A DNA stretch of 9,455 nt, taken from positions 1 through 9,455 of the forward strand of contig JAUWJM010000057.1 of assembly GCA_030607715.1 (NCBI GenBank), written 5' to 3'. Under the pieces are notes generated by a model. It was not told where the DNA came from. It worked only from the letters and a program-made list of their open reading frames with translations, and did no database searches. Shown here one piece after another: positions 1 through 6,279 of the stretch; within the stretch, counting starts at the first letter, position 1, and each line of letters opens with the position of its first letter. Made by a program: the position numbers and the translations under genes. Source of the stretch: Candidatus Aerophobota bacterium (GTDB lineage: Bacteria; Aerophobota; Aerophobia; Aerophobales; B3-G15).

Positions 1-560
1 ATATCTTGCTTAATGCAGCCGGGGGAAATATTAAAGCGGCAACCACTTCAAATGAACTTAGCTTTTTTGATATTCCTTTATCAGCTTTAGAAAAGGTTGT
101 AGGACTTAACCTTTTTGGAGGAGCTATTCTTCCCTGTCAGGTATTTGGTAGAACTATGGTGAAAAATAAGGATGGTGGCTCTATTATAAATATATCCTCT
201 ATAAATTCTTTTCGTCCCTTAACCAGAATTCCCGGGTATTCTTCTGCCAAAGCTGCTGTTAGCAACTTTACTCAGTGGCTGGCAACTCATTTTGCTCAAG
301 AGTATAATAAAAAATTAAGGGTAAATGCCATTGCCCCTGGATTTTTTCTCACCAAGCAAAACCGCTATCTACTTTTAGATAAAGATGGGAATCTTACTCC
401 TCGAGCAAAATCCATAATATCTCATACTCCTATGGGTGAGTTTGGGAAGCCAGAGGATCTTATGGGGGTGTGCATCTATCTTTCCTCTGATGCCTCAAGA
501 TTTGTAACTGGAGTGGTTGTCTCCATAGATGGAGGATTCAGTGCCTACTCTGGAGTATAG
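1..560 (+). CDS. SDR-family oxidoreductase, D-mannonate (fructuronate) oxidoreductase-like, 5' partial
   Basis: The gene enters from the left edge: the frame is open from base 3 and the TTG at 6 is an internal codon, not a start. About 187 C-terminal residues are present of a family length near 270-280; the NAD(P)-binding GxxxGxG segment is missing. Counting residue 1 at base 6, the visible short-chain dehydrogenase features are NAAG (residues 3-6), the NISS serine region (62-65), catalytic YSSAK (Tyr78, Lys82) and a C-terminal GGFSAYSGV. The stretches FRPLTRIPGYSSAKAA, VNAIAPGFFLTKQNR and HTPMGEFGKPEDL resemble SDR-type D-mannonate oxidoreductases of Thermotoga and Bacillota, which reversibly reduce D-fructuronate to D-mannonate in hexuronate catabolism. 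That family match is from memory. The sugar-acid neighbours (gnd remnant, LarA homologue) agree with it. SDR membership is certain; the exact substrate is probable only. Confidence 0.85.
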   Translation, partial: ILLNAAGGNIKAATTSNELSFFDIPLSALEKVVGLNLFGGAILPCQVFGRTMVKNKDGGSIINISSINSFRPLTRIPGYSSAKAAVSNFTQWLATHFAQEYNKKLRVNAIAPGFFLTKQNRYLLLDKDGNLTPRAKSIISHTPMGEFGKPEDLMGVCIYLSSDASRFVTGVVVSIDGGFSAYSGV

Positions 561-581
561 AGAATTTTTGGAGAATTAAAA

Positions 582-954
582 ATGCAAGTGGAAAAAAAGC
601 TTTCTGGATAATGATCCCTGCATCAAAGGTGGATGATGTTCTAAGGAGTGCATCAGATTATCTTTTCCCGGGGGTATTCTTATAGAGGGGGATAATTTCC
701 ATTTTGAGGATACAGAAAAAAAAGAGCTGAAGAGGCAAAAAATAAAGAGACTCTTTTTATAGGAACTGGAATTAGCGGTGGTGAGGAAAGTGCTCTAAAG
801 GGACCTGTATAATGCCAGGTGGTGACAGAGATGCCTATTGCTGTAGAGCCTATCCTTTTAGCGATTGCTGCTAAGGTTAATACAGAGTCTTGTTGTGCAT
901 ATATGGCCCTGGTGGCATGCAGGTCATTTTGTAATTAGCATCAAGAATCACTGA
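582..954 (+). pseudogene. gnd: 6-phosphogluconate dehydrogenase (decarboxylating) pseudogene
   Basis: No long ORF exists here, but reading across frames gives ordered 6-phosphogluconate dehydrogenase sequence. A ribosome binding site (GGAG, 570-573) precedes ATG at 582, encoding MQV as at the usual N-terminus. Some 60 codons containing the GxGxxG nucleotide-binding loop are then missing. Next come AFWIMIPASKVDDVL and DYLFPG (599-673), ILIEGDNFHFEDT (676-714), AEEAKNKETLFIGTG then ISGGEESALKGP (726-806), MPGGDRDAY (812-838), AVEPILLAIAAKVN (840-881) continuing to CCAY, GPGG (905-916) and AGHFVISIKNH (919-951). SGGE and GPGG are hallmark substrate-site segments of the family. Each join changes frame, giving about six shifts, with stop codons such as TAG at 683-685 (in the abandoned frame) and TAA at 810-812. 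The C-terminal helical domain is absent. This is an old dead gene, not one sequencing error. It sits between a sugar-acid oxidoreductase and larA. Confidence 0.9.
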
Positions 955-976
955 CCCTGAACTTAGGAATTTATAG

Positions 977-2251
977 ATGATTGTAGAAAAAGAACACAAG
1001 GATAGGTTTTTAACCAAGGAAGAGCTTATAAATTTATGTCAAGAAGCGTTAAGGAAAAGGGATTTTTATGATAGAAGAGTTTTAGTTATCATTCCTGATA
1101 CCACCCGCACTGCTCCCACAGATTTATTTTTTAAAACAATTTGTGAGGAGCTTTCTAAAGAAGCAAAAAAAATAGATTTTATTATCGCCCTGGGTACTCA
1201 TCCTATTATGAATGAGGAAAAGATAAATAAATATTTAAGGATAACTTTTGAGGAAAGGAAAACTAAATACAGAAATGTTAATATCTTCCAGCATAACTGG
1301 GATAGGCCAAATGAGCTTACCTGCATTGGAACTATCAATGGTAAAGAAATTCAGAAAATTTCCAAGGGGCTTATGGATGAAGAAATCCCTGTATATATAA
1401 ACAAAAAGATCTTTGATTATGATGAGCTTATCATAGTAGGACCTGTTTTTCCTCACGAAGCGGTAGGTTTTTCGGGAGGCTATAAGTATCTTTTCCCAGG
1501 AATTGCTGGACCTGAAATTATACACAAGTTTCACTGGCTGGGAGCATTGATAACTAATCCCAAGATAAATGGGGTAAAGAATACTCCTGTAAGGGGGGTA
1601 ATAGATAAATCTGTATCTTTTATTGATATTTCTATAACAATGTTCTGTTTTGTAACAAAGGGAGAGAAGATCTGTGGGTTTTATGCGGGAGGGGAGAAGG
1701 CTTGGTCTAAAGCTTGTGATCTTTCCTCTCAGGTTAATATTAGGTATATGAAAAGGAACTTCCATACTGTTTTATCTGTAGCACCTGAAATGTATGAGGA
1801 TATCTGGACCGCAGGTAAATGTATGTATAAATTGGAACCAGTGATAGAGAACGGAGGAGTCTTAATAATTTATGCTCCTCATATAAAGGAGATCTCTTAT
1901 ACCCATGGTAGGTATCTTGAGAAGGTGGGCTATCACACCAGGGACTATTTCTTAAAACAAATGGATAAGTTCAAAGATATTCCCGGAGTAGTCTTGTCCC
2001 ATTCAACTTTAGTTAAGGGAATTGGGACTTATAGGAATGGAAAAGAGGTATCTCGCATAAAAGTAGTTTTAGCCACCGGGATAAACAAAGAAAAATGCAA
2101 AAAGATTAATTTAGGTTACATTAATCCCACCCAGATTAATATTGAGAATTATGCTGATAGAGAAGGTGAAGGCATTCTTTTGGTAAGGAAAGCAGGAGAG
2201 GTTTTATACAAACTATCCAGTGGAAAAGTTCCCGATATTGATAAACTGTAA
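977..2251 (+). CDS. larA: LarA-superfamily nickel-pincer racemase/epimerase (DUF2088)
   Basis: This 424-residue protein has the length and layout of the lactate racemase (LarA) superfamily, cytoplasmic enzymes that invert alpha-hydroxyacids by hydride transfer to a covalently attached nickel-pincer nucleotide. The diagnostic parts are all visible: PDTTR (residues 40-44), ALGTHPIMNEE (71-81), a conserved His in QHNW (His106), and FPHEAVGFSGGYKYLFPGIAG (start 158, end 178) with His160 and the cofactor-anchoring Lys170, followed by the Ni-ligand position His186. These correspond to His108, His174, Lys184 and His200 of Lactobacillus LarA. The ATG at 977 has AGGA at 965-968, eight bases upstream. 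Known LarA-family activities include racemisation of lactate, malate and phenyllactate and 2-epimerisation of D-gluconate. Beside a mannonate oxidoreductase and a gnd remnant, gluconate/mannonate 2-epimerase is my favoured guess (inference). The cofactor-building genes larB, larC and larE are not in the window. Confidence 0.9.
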   Translation: MIVEKEHKDRFLTKEELINLCQEALRKRDFYDRRVLVIIPDTTRTAPTDLFFKTICEELSKEAKKIDFIIALGTHPIMNEEKINKYLRITFEERKTKYRNVNIFQHNWDRPNELTCIGTINGKEIQKISKGLMDEEIPVYINKKIFDYDELIIVGPVFPHEAVGFSGGYKYLFPGIAGPEIIHKFHWLGALITNPKINGVKNTPVRGVIDKSVSFIDISITMFCFVTKGEKICGFYAGGEKAWSKACDLSSQVNIRYMKRNFHTVLSVAPEMYEDIWTAGKCMYKLEPVIENGGVLIIYAPHIKEISYTHGRYLEKVGYHTRDYFLKQMDKFKDIPGVVLSHSTLVKGIGTYRNGKEVSRIKVVLATGINKEKCKKINLGYINPTQINIENYADREGEGILLVRKAGEVLYKLSSGKVPDIDKL

Positions 2252-2376
2252 GGATTTAATCCACTTTCAACAAGTTTTTATCTATAATCTATTTACAAAA
2301 TTTCTTCATATCTACCGTTAATTCTTCATTTTAAACTGTCAACTAAATACCCTTCCAACTATCGAATTTTTAACGA

Positions 2377-2409
2377 AAAAATTTCTGTCAAAGGGTTGAC
2401 AAAATTTTT
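2377..2409. repeat. Imperfect inverted repeat spanning the -35 box of the regulator promoter
   Basis: The left arm AAAAATTTcTGTCAA (2377-2391) and right arm TTGACAAAATTTTT (2396-2409) are complementary over 14 base pairs, with one unpaired C at 2385 and a four-base AGGG spacer. The right arm contains the -35 hexamer. It could be a protein-binding site affecting RNA polymerase access, or a by-product of AT-rich sequence; the GC-containing core TGTCAA/TTGACA argues mildly for function. Confidence 0.5.
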
Positions 2410-2423
2410 ATATATGATATAAT
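2396..2423 (+). promoter_or_regulatory. Sigma-70 promoter of the GntR/FCD regulator gene
   Basis: A perfect TTGACA (2396-2401) and perfect TATAAT (2418-2423) are separated by 16 bp, and the -10 box is preceded by TGA, an extended -10 element. This is the strongest promoter in the window. Transcription would begin near 2430 and run into the regulator gene at 2491. Such a consensus promoter normally needs repression, in keeping with the operator immediately downstream. Confidence 0.85.
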
Positions 2424-2436
2424 ATTCAATAAATAT

Positions 2437-2453
2437 AATTGGTCTTACCATTT
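2437..2453. promoter_or_regulatory. Putative FadR/LldR/PdhR-type operator (autoregulatory)
   Basis: AATTGGTCTTACCATTT is a palindrome centred on 2445: TGGT and ACCA are perfect half-sites around a three-base centre, and the outer AA/TT pairs also match, with one mismatch (2439 against 2451). It closely resembles the AATTGGTnnnACCAATT operators of FadR-subfamily regulators such as PdhR and LldR. It lies about 15 bp after the -10 box, between the expected transcription start and the start codon of a FadR-subfamily gene, so negative autoregulation is the simple reading. I saw no second good copy in the window. Confidence 0.75.
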
Positions 2454-2474
2454 TATTATAAAGTAGTGAATGAT

Positions 2475-2481
2475 AAAGGAG
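2475..2481 (+). promoter_or_regulatory. Ribosome binding site that sets the regulator start at 2491
   Basis: AAAGGAG ends nine bases before the ATG at 2491. It lies inside the reading frame that begins at the upstream ATG at 2470, which itself has no Shine-Dalgarno sequence. The 2491 start also gives an MFEKV beginning typical of FadR-type regulators. Confidence 0.8.
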
Positions 2482-2490
2482 ATAAATTTA

Positions 2491-3189
2491 ATGTTTGAGA
2501 AAGTCCAAACTAAGAAAGTTTATATGGAAATAGTGGAGCAAATCCAAAGTTTAATTAAGGAAGGAAAATTAAAACCTGGTGATAAGCTTCCTCCGGAGCG
2601 CATTTTAGCTGAAAAATTAGGGGTGTCTCGTCCTCCTTTAAGAGAAGCTATATCTGCCCTGGAGATATTGGGGATAATCGAGAGTAGAGGTGGTAAGGGA
2701 AACATTATAAAAAATACATTTAACTCAACTTCCTATACTCAGCAAGTTAAAGAATTGGAAAAAGAAGAAAGCCCTTTTGAGCTTTTAGAGGCAAGAAAAG
2801 TAATAGAAACAGAAATTGCTGGACTTGCTGCTAAAAAGGCAACTTTAGAGGATATAGAGGATATAGAAGAAGCTCTTGATAAAATGAAAAACTCCCTCAG
2901 TGATATTCCTCGGGCTATGGAATTTGATATACAGTTTCATATTGCTATAGCTAAGGCAGCTCACAATTCTATTCTTTTTCAAATGATGAATTACTTAGCC
3001 GATGGACTAAAGGCAAGTCTTTGGGTAAATATAAAGGAAAAAAGCTGGGCACTTCCTGATCATCCTCAAAAATACCTTGAGGAACATACAAAACTTTTTG
3101 AGGCTATTAAAAAAGGTGATAAAAAATTAGCTCGCAGAACAATGCACAGCCACTTAGCCGATGTAGAAGAGGATTTATTGGAAGAATAA
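2491..3189 (+). CDS. GntR-family transcriptional regulator, FadR subfamily with FCD domain
   Basis: The predicted protein has 232 residues. Residues 6-75 form a GntR winged helix-turn-helix, with KLPPERILAEKLGVSRPPL and REAISALEILGII as the recognition region. Residues 95-230 are an all-helical FCD ligand domain. The usual FCD metal/ligand residues are visible: Asp146 and His150 in FDIQFH, His199 in EEHTKLFEAI and His221 in MHSHL. FCD regulators generally sense carboxylates such as lactate, pyruvate, glycolate, gluconate or hexuronates. A frame-extending ATG at 2470 would add seven residues but lacks a ribosome binding site. The gene has its own strong promoter and an apparent autoregulatory operator. 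It lies between the sugar-acid genes and the transaldolase/aminotransferase row and could control either; which one cannot be read from this window. Confidence 0.92.
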   Translation: MFEKVQTKKVYMEIVEQIQSLIKEGKLKPGDKLPPERILAEKLGVSRPPLREAISALEILGIIESRGGKGNIIKNTFNSTSYTQQVKELEKEESPFELLEARKVIETEIAGLAAKKATLEDIEDIEEALDKMKNSLSDIPRAMEFDIQFHIAIAKAAHNSILFQMMNYLADGLKASLWVNIKEKSWALPDHPQKYLEEHTKLFEAIKKGDKKLARRTMHSHLADVEEDLLEE

Positions 3190-3197
3190 GAATTTAG

Positions 3198-3215
3198 GCA
3201 GACCTAAAGGTCTGC
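3198..3215. repeat. Palindromic hairpin unit 1
   Basis: GCAGACC-TAAA-GGTCTGC is a perfect 7-bp stem with an AT-rich tetraloop, followed by ACTAC (3216-3220). It starts eight bases after the regulator stop codon. No T-run follows, so it is a poor intrinsic terminator, though it could protect the mRNA 3' end. The design (7-bp arm, tetraloop, CTAC border) matches the two hairpins downstream, suggesting one family of dispersed intergenic palindromes. Confidence 0.75.
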
Positions 3216-3265
3216 ACTACATCTTAATTAGGTAGGAAAATATCTCGCTTCCCAATTATAATCTG

Positions 3266-3319
3266 GTAGCCGCAGGCTTTAGCCTGCGTAAAACAGCGCA
3301 ACCTGAAGGTTGCGGCTAC
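3266..3319. repeat. Composite palindromic repeat (two hairpins inside GTAGCC/GGCTAC ends)
   Basis: Hairpin A is CGCAGGC-TTTA-GCCTGCG (3271-3288) and hairpin B is CGCAACC-TGAA-GGTTGCG (3297-3314), both perfect 7-bp stems with tetraloops. The outer ends are complementary over eight bases: GTAGCCGC (3266-3273) and GCGGCTAC (3312-3319). The element can fold as two hairpins or close as one longer structure. It is much richer in G and C than its surroundings, which fits a mobile or dispersed REP/MITE-like repeat rather than local sequence. I recall similar palindromes scattered between genes in several candidate-phylum genomes; that is memory, not a search. Confidence 0.8.
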
Positions 3320-3324
3320 TTTTT
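3297..3324 (+). terminator. Possible intrinsic terminator formed by the repeat
   Basis: The last hairpin (CGCAACC/GGTTGCG) and the outer GTAGCC/GGCTAC stem are followed by TTTTT (3320-3324). The T-run directly abuts the outer stem and lies five bases beyond hairpin B. It could end the regulator transcript. The T-run is short and no convincing promoter follows before 3385, so partial read-through into the next gene is likely. Confidence 0.35.
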
Positions 3325-3384
3325 CTTAAGAATTTTCAGTGATTCCAGTGGTTAATTTTTTTTGAATTGATAAAGGAGATAGAG

Positions 3385-5154
3385 TTGGATTTTGAGCAAA
3401 AAATTGAGAAATTTATGAAAAAAGTAGGATTTGTGGAGGATAGAGATATAAGACAGCAATTAATTACTAAGATTAGTAAAGAAAGAGAAATAAAGACAGA
3501 AATGTCAGTAAGTAAGATTGTTTCTCAGATTAAAAATAGTCAATTTAAACAGACAAGTCTTGATGTTACATTATTAACCAGGCCCCATTTATTAATTAAT
3601 TTTCTTAATTCTTTGCGAGAAGACTTAGATAGCCTTTTTTATACCTCTGATTTATCTTTCCAGAATAATTCCTTTCTTTTTCTTATAAATTTAACTATCA
3701 ATCTTAAATCTTTTTTGCCTTGCTGGAATTTGCAAAATGAGAATCTACATTCAGGAGATATTCTATCAAAGAATCAAATTGATCACCAGATTAGTGAAAA
3801 TCAAAGTTTGTTAAAAAAATGGGAAAGAGATAATTCAACTCTTTGCAAAGAATCGCTTTCCTTTTTAAACAAAACAACGAAAGAGAGGCTTGAGAGCGAA
3901 GGTGTTGATAAAAATGATTTGCAAGTAGCTGCAAGTAAAATAGCAGGTGATAGTATTGATCAGTATTTGAATCAAATATTTAACTTTGTTGAAAGTAGCA
4001 ATTTAAAAAAAATCGCTGAGATGAGAAATAATAAATCTACTTTAACTGAGATAGGAAATGATTACGCAGCTCATTTGCAAGAAGCTATGTGGCTTGGAGC
4101 ATCATTTGTAACTACCAATCCACAACTGGTTTATTTAAATTTAGAAAGAAAACTGGATATTAGTGATACTCAAGTTGATGAATTAATTAAACAATTTTTC
4201 AATAATAATCAATCGGTAAGAGTAACTGACATTAAGGAGGAAAACATTGAGCATTTTACTGATATCTTTATTTCTGAAGTTGTTTTAAATAATGCTCGTT
4301 TGCTCAGGGATGTTTTCCTTTTAACCAATGGTAATATGGGGTATATTTGCCTTCAGGTAAATCCGAGCAATCATGGAAATGCTAATAAGATGTTAGATCA
4401 AGCACTTAGAATTTATTTGTATCTTTTCAGACAATTAAGAGGTATTCCTAATGTAGTATTTAAGCTGCCTGGGACAAAAGCTGGTCTGGAAGTTGCAAAA
4501 GTTCTAACGCAAATTGGCATTGGAGTTACTATTACAGTGGATTTTGGGCTTTTTCAACTTATTCCTTTTGCTAAAGCAATTAATTCTGATAAAGCAATTG
4601 CTTCTCACTTAGTATTGATGAATGGACGCTTAGCTTTCCCAGTACGAGATGAATTACTTGCCTCAGGGATTCCAAATGCCAGAAAAGCAGCGCAATATGC
4701 TGGAGTAGCTGTAGCTAAGAAGGCTTACAAACTTCTATATTCTAAAGAAAACTTAGATTATAATCCAGCTAAAGTTAAATTACTGGTTGCCTCACTTAGA
4801 AATTATAACAATTTCTTTCCAGATATAACAGAGCTATTAGGTGTTCCTATAATAACAGTTTTCCCAAACATTAGGCATCAGTTTGATAGCAATCCTCACA
4901 CTTTAAGCCCTAAATCTGTACAAAATCCAGTTGATGAATCTATTTTAAAATTACTTTGTAAAAGTGAGATATTTAAACAGGCATACTATCTACCTGGTGA
5001 TTCAGAGATGTTTAAACCTAAATCTGTGCTTTATCTGGATAAAATTAATGAGGTACAAAATTGGATTCCAGTAAAAGCTACATTGGATGGTTTTACTCAT
5101 GCTCATGAAATGACAAAGGAAAAACTTCAAAAAAGAATAAAAGATATTGTATAA
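3385..5154 (+). CDS. Transaldolase-fold protein with long unrecognised N-terminal region
   Basis: Translation most likely begins at TTG 3385, six bases after AAGGAG (3373-3378), giving 589 residues; a TTG at 3367 in the same frame lies upstream of that site. Roughly residues 220-480 read as a transaldolase/fructose-6-phosphate aldolase-like barrel. NDYAAHLQEAMWLGASFVTT followed by NPQLV (225-249) matches the usual D...GVTTNPSL strand. ICLQVNPSNHGNANKML parallels the family VDP segment. NVVFKLPGTKAGLEV carries the Schiff-base lysine (Lys360) in the KxPxT context. LLVASLRN (466-473) matches the late ASxRN strand. Ordinary transaldolases have 215-390 residues. The first 220 or so here are mostly predicted helix, charged and asparagine-rich, and I do not recognise them. 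A C-terminal tail of about 100 residues follows the barrel. A lyase or transferase cleaving a ketose-like C-C bond is likely; the substrate is unknown. Confidence 0.75.
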   Translation: MDFEQKIEKFMKKVGFVEDRDIRQQLITKISKEREIKTEMSVSKIVSQIKNSQFKQTSLDVTLLTRPHLLINFLNSLREDLDSLFYTSDLSFQNNSFLFLINLTINLKSFLPCWNLQNENLHSGDILSKNQIDHQISENQSLLKKWERDNSTLCKESLSFLNKTTKERLESEGVDKNDLQVAASKIAGDSIDQYLNQIFNFVESSNLKKIAEMRNNKSTLTEIGNDYAAHLQEAMWLGASFVTTNPQLVYLNLERKLDISDTQVDELIKQFFNNNQSVRVTDIKEENIEHFTDIFISEVVLNNARLLRDVFLLTNGNMGYICLQVNPSNHGNANKMLDQALRIYLYLFRQLRGIPNVVFKLPGTKAGLEVAKVLTQIGIGVTITVDFGLFQLIPFAKAINSDKAIASHLVLMNGRLAFPVRDELLASGIPNARKAAQYAGVAVAKKAYKLLYSKENLDYNPAKVKLLVASLRNYNNFFPDITELLGVPIITVFPNIRHQFDSNPHTLSPKSVQNPVDESILKLLCKSEIFKQAYYLPGDSEMFKPKSVLYLDKINEVQNWIPVKATLDGFTHAHEMTKEKLQKRIKDIV

Positions 5155-5192
5155 ATATTACTTTTTGAAAGATATTACATTAGGAGAAGTTT

Positions 5193-6233
5193 TTGAAAGC
5201 AATAGTTAAGTATGGTAATAAAGATGGAATGGTAGAGGTAAGAGAAGTTCCTATTCATAAAATTGGGTCGAATGAGGTATTGTTAAAAGTAATGGCGGCT
5301 GGTATTTGTGGTAGTGATATAGAAATGTGGCACAATAAACAAAGTTTTCCGGTAAATACTCCTGTAATCTCTGGTCATGAATTTTGTGGTATAATTGAGG
5401 AGGCCGGCAAAGATGTTAAGGATTTTAAGAAAGGAGATAAAGTAACCAGTGAAACTCATGCCTATGTTTGTGGAAAATGCTGTTTTTGCAGAAGTGGTAA
5501 CTACCATCTTTGTCCTGAAAGATTAGGTTTTGGTTATGGGGTTGATGGAGCTTTTACCAGTTATGTAAAAGTGCGTCAGGAAATACTTCATTTAGTACCA
5601 GAAAATATTTCTTTTGAAGAAGCTTCCCTTACTGAGCCCCTTTGTGTTGGCTATAATGCTGTAGCGGTTGTATCTAAGCTTTCTGCTGGTGATACCGTAG
5701 TTATTATTGGTCCAGGTCCTATTGGTCTTAATTGCTTACAAGTGGCTAAAGTTCTTGGCGCAGGAGAGTTGATTATTATTGGAACAAAAGTAGATGATAA
5801 GAGATTAAAGGTAGCTAAGGAATTAGGAGCAGATATATGTATAAATTTAAATGAACAGGATCCTGTATCGATAGTAATGGATAAGACTAAGGGAATAGGA
5901 GCTGACTTAGTTATTAATGCTGCGGGAAATTCAGCTTCAATGTATCAAAGTCTTCAACTGGTAAGAAGATTGGGACAGATAACTAAGGTTGGGTGGGGTC
6001 CCAAACCTCTTAACTTTAGTTTAGATCCCTTGATATCAAAATCTGTGACTTTGCGAGGAAGCTTCTCTCACAACTGGCAAACATGGGAACATGTTATAAA
6101 ACTTATGGAAAAAGGTAAGCTAAAAGCTAAACCTCTTATTACTCATATCTTTCCAATTACAGAATGGAGAAAAGGATACGAATTAATGGAAAATAAAGAG
6201 GCAATTAAGGTAGTGCTAAAACCTGTTTCTTAA
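5193..6233 (+). CDS. Zinc-dependent alcohol/polyol dehydrogenase (MDR family)
   Basis: This 346-residue protein starts with TTG at 5193, six bases after AGGAG (5182-5186) and 38 bp after the previous gene. It is a classic medium-chain zinc dehydrogenase. Catalytic zinc residues are Cys39 (GICGSD), His62 and Glu63 (GHEFCG), with Glu149 in TEPL. The structural zinc loop has Cys93, Cys96, Cys99 and Cys107. The dinucleotide-binding turn is GPGPIG (173-178). The strand that follows ends IIIGTKVDDKRL, without the plain Asp often seen in NAD-specific members, so coenzyme preference is uncertain. Overall it resembles the sorbitol/threonine/butanediol dehydrogenase group, which oxidises secondary alcohols of polyols or amino alcohols. 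In this row it probably oxidises or reduces a product of the adjacent C-C cleaving or aminotransferase step (inference). Confidence 0.93.
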   Translation: MKAIVKYGNKDGMVEVREVPIHKIGSNEVLLKVMAAGICGSDIEMWHNKQSFPVNTPVISGHEFCGIIEEAGKDVKDFKKGDKVTSETHAYVCGKCCFCRSGNYHLCPERLGFGYGVDGAFTSYVKVRQEILHLVPENISFEEASLTEPLCVGYNAVAVVSKLSAGDTVVIIGPGPIGLNCLQVAKVLGAGELIIIGTKVDDKRLKVAKELGADICINLNEQDPVSIVMDKTKGIGADLVINAAGNSASMYQSLQLVRRLGQITKVGWGPKPLNFSLDPLISKSVTLRGSFSHNWQTWEHVIKLMEKGKLKAKPLITHIFPITEWRKGYELMENKEAIKVVLKPVS

Positions 6234-6279
6234 ATGTTGAAATAGTACATTTTAGTTAATTGAAAGGAGGAAAATTAAG

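Noticed and set aside
1235..1765. Antisense open frame of 176 codons inside larA
   Set aside because: It lies wholly opposite a well-supported gene, has no ribosome binding site or recognisable domain, and its content is low-complexity translation of the opposite strand. The other reverse-strand frames (for example 8582-8917 and 8276-8521 inside the methyltransferase gene) fail for the same reasons.
2253..2263. GGATTTAATCC dyad just after the larA stop as a terminator
   Set aside because: The arms leave too small a loop for a stable hairpin and no immediate T-run follows.
2470..2490. Upstream ATG at 2470 as start of the regulator
   Set aside because: It has no Shine-Dalgarno sequence, and the real one (2475-2481) lies downstream of it, correctly spaced for ATG 2491.
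3257..3262. Perfect TATAAT before the transaldolase gene
   Set aside because: The expected -35 position (about 3234-3239, AGGAAA) has no match to TTGACA and no extended -10 TG precedes it, so I do not call a promoter.
3385..5154. Sulfofructose transaldolase of a sulfoquinovose (sulfo-TAL) pathway, with the aminotransferase as taurine:pyruvate type
   Set aside because: The neighbours of that pathway (sulfoquinovosidase, isomerase, sulfolactaldehyde-processing enzyme, exporter) are absent in the window, and the very long N-terminal region does not fit.
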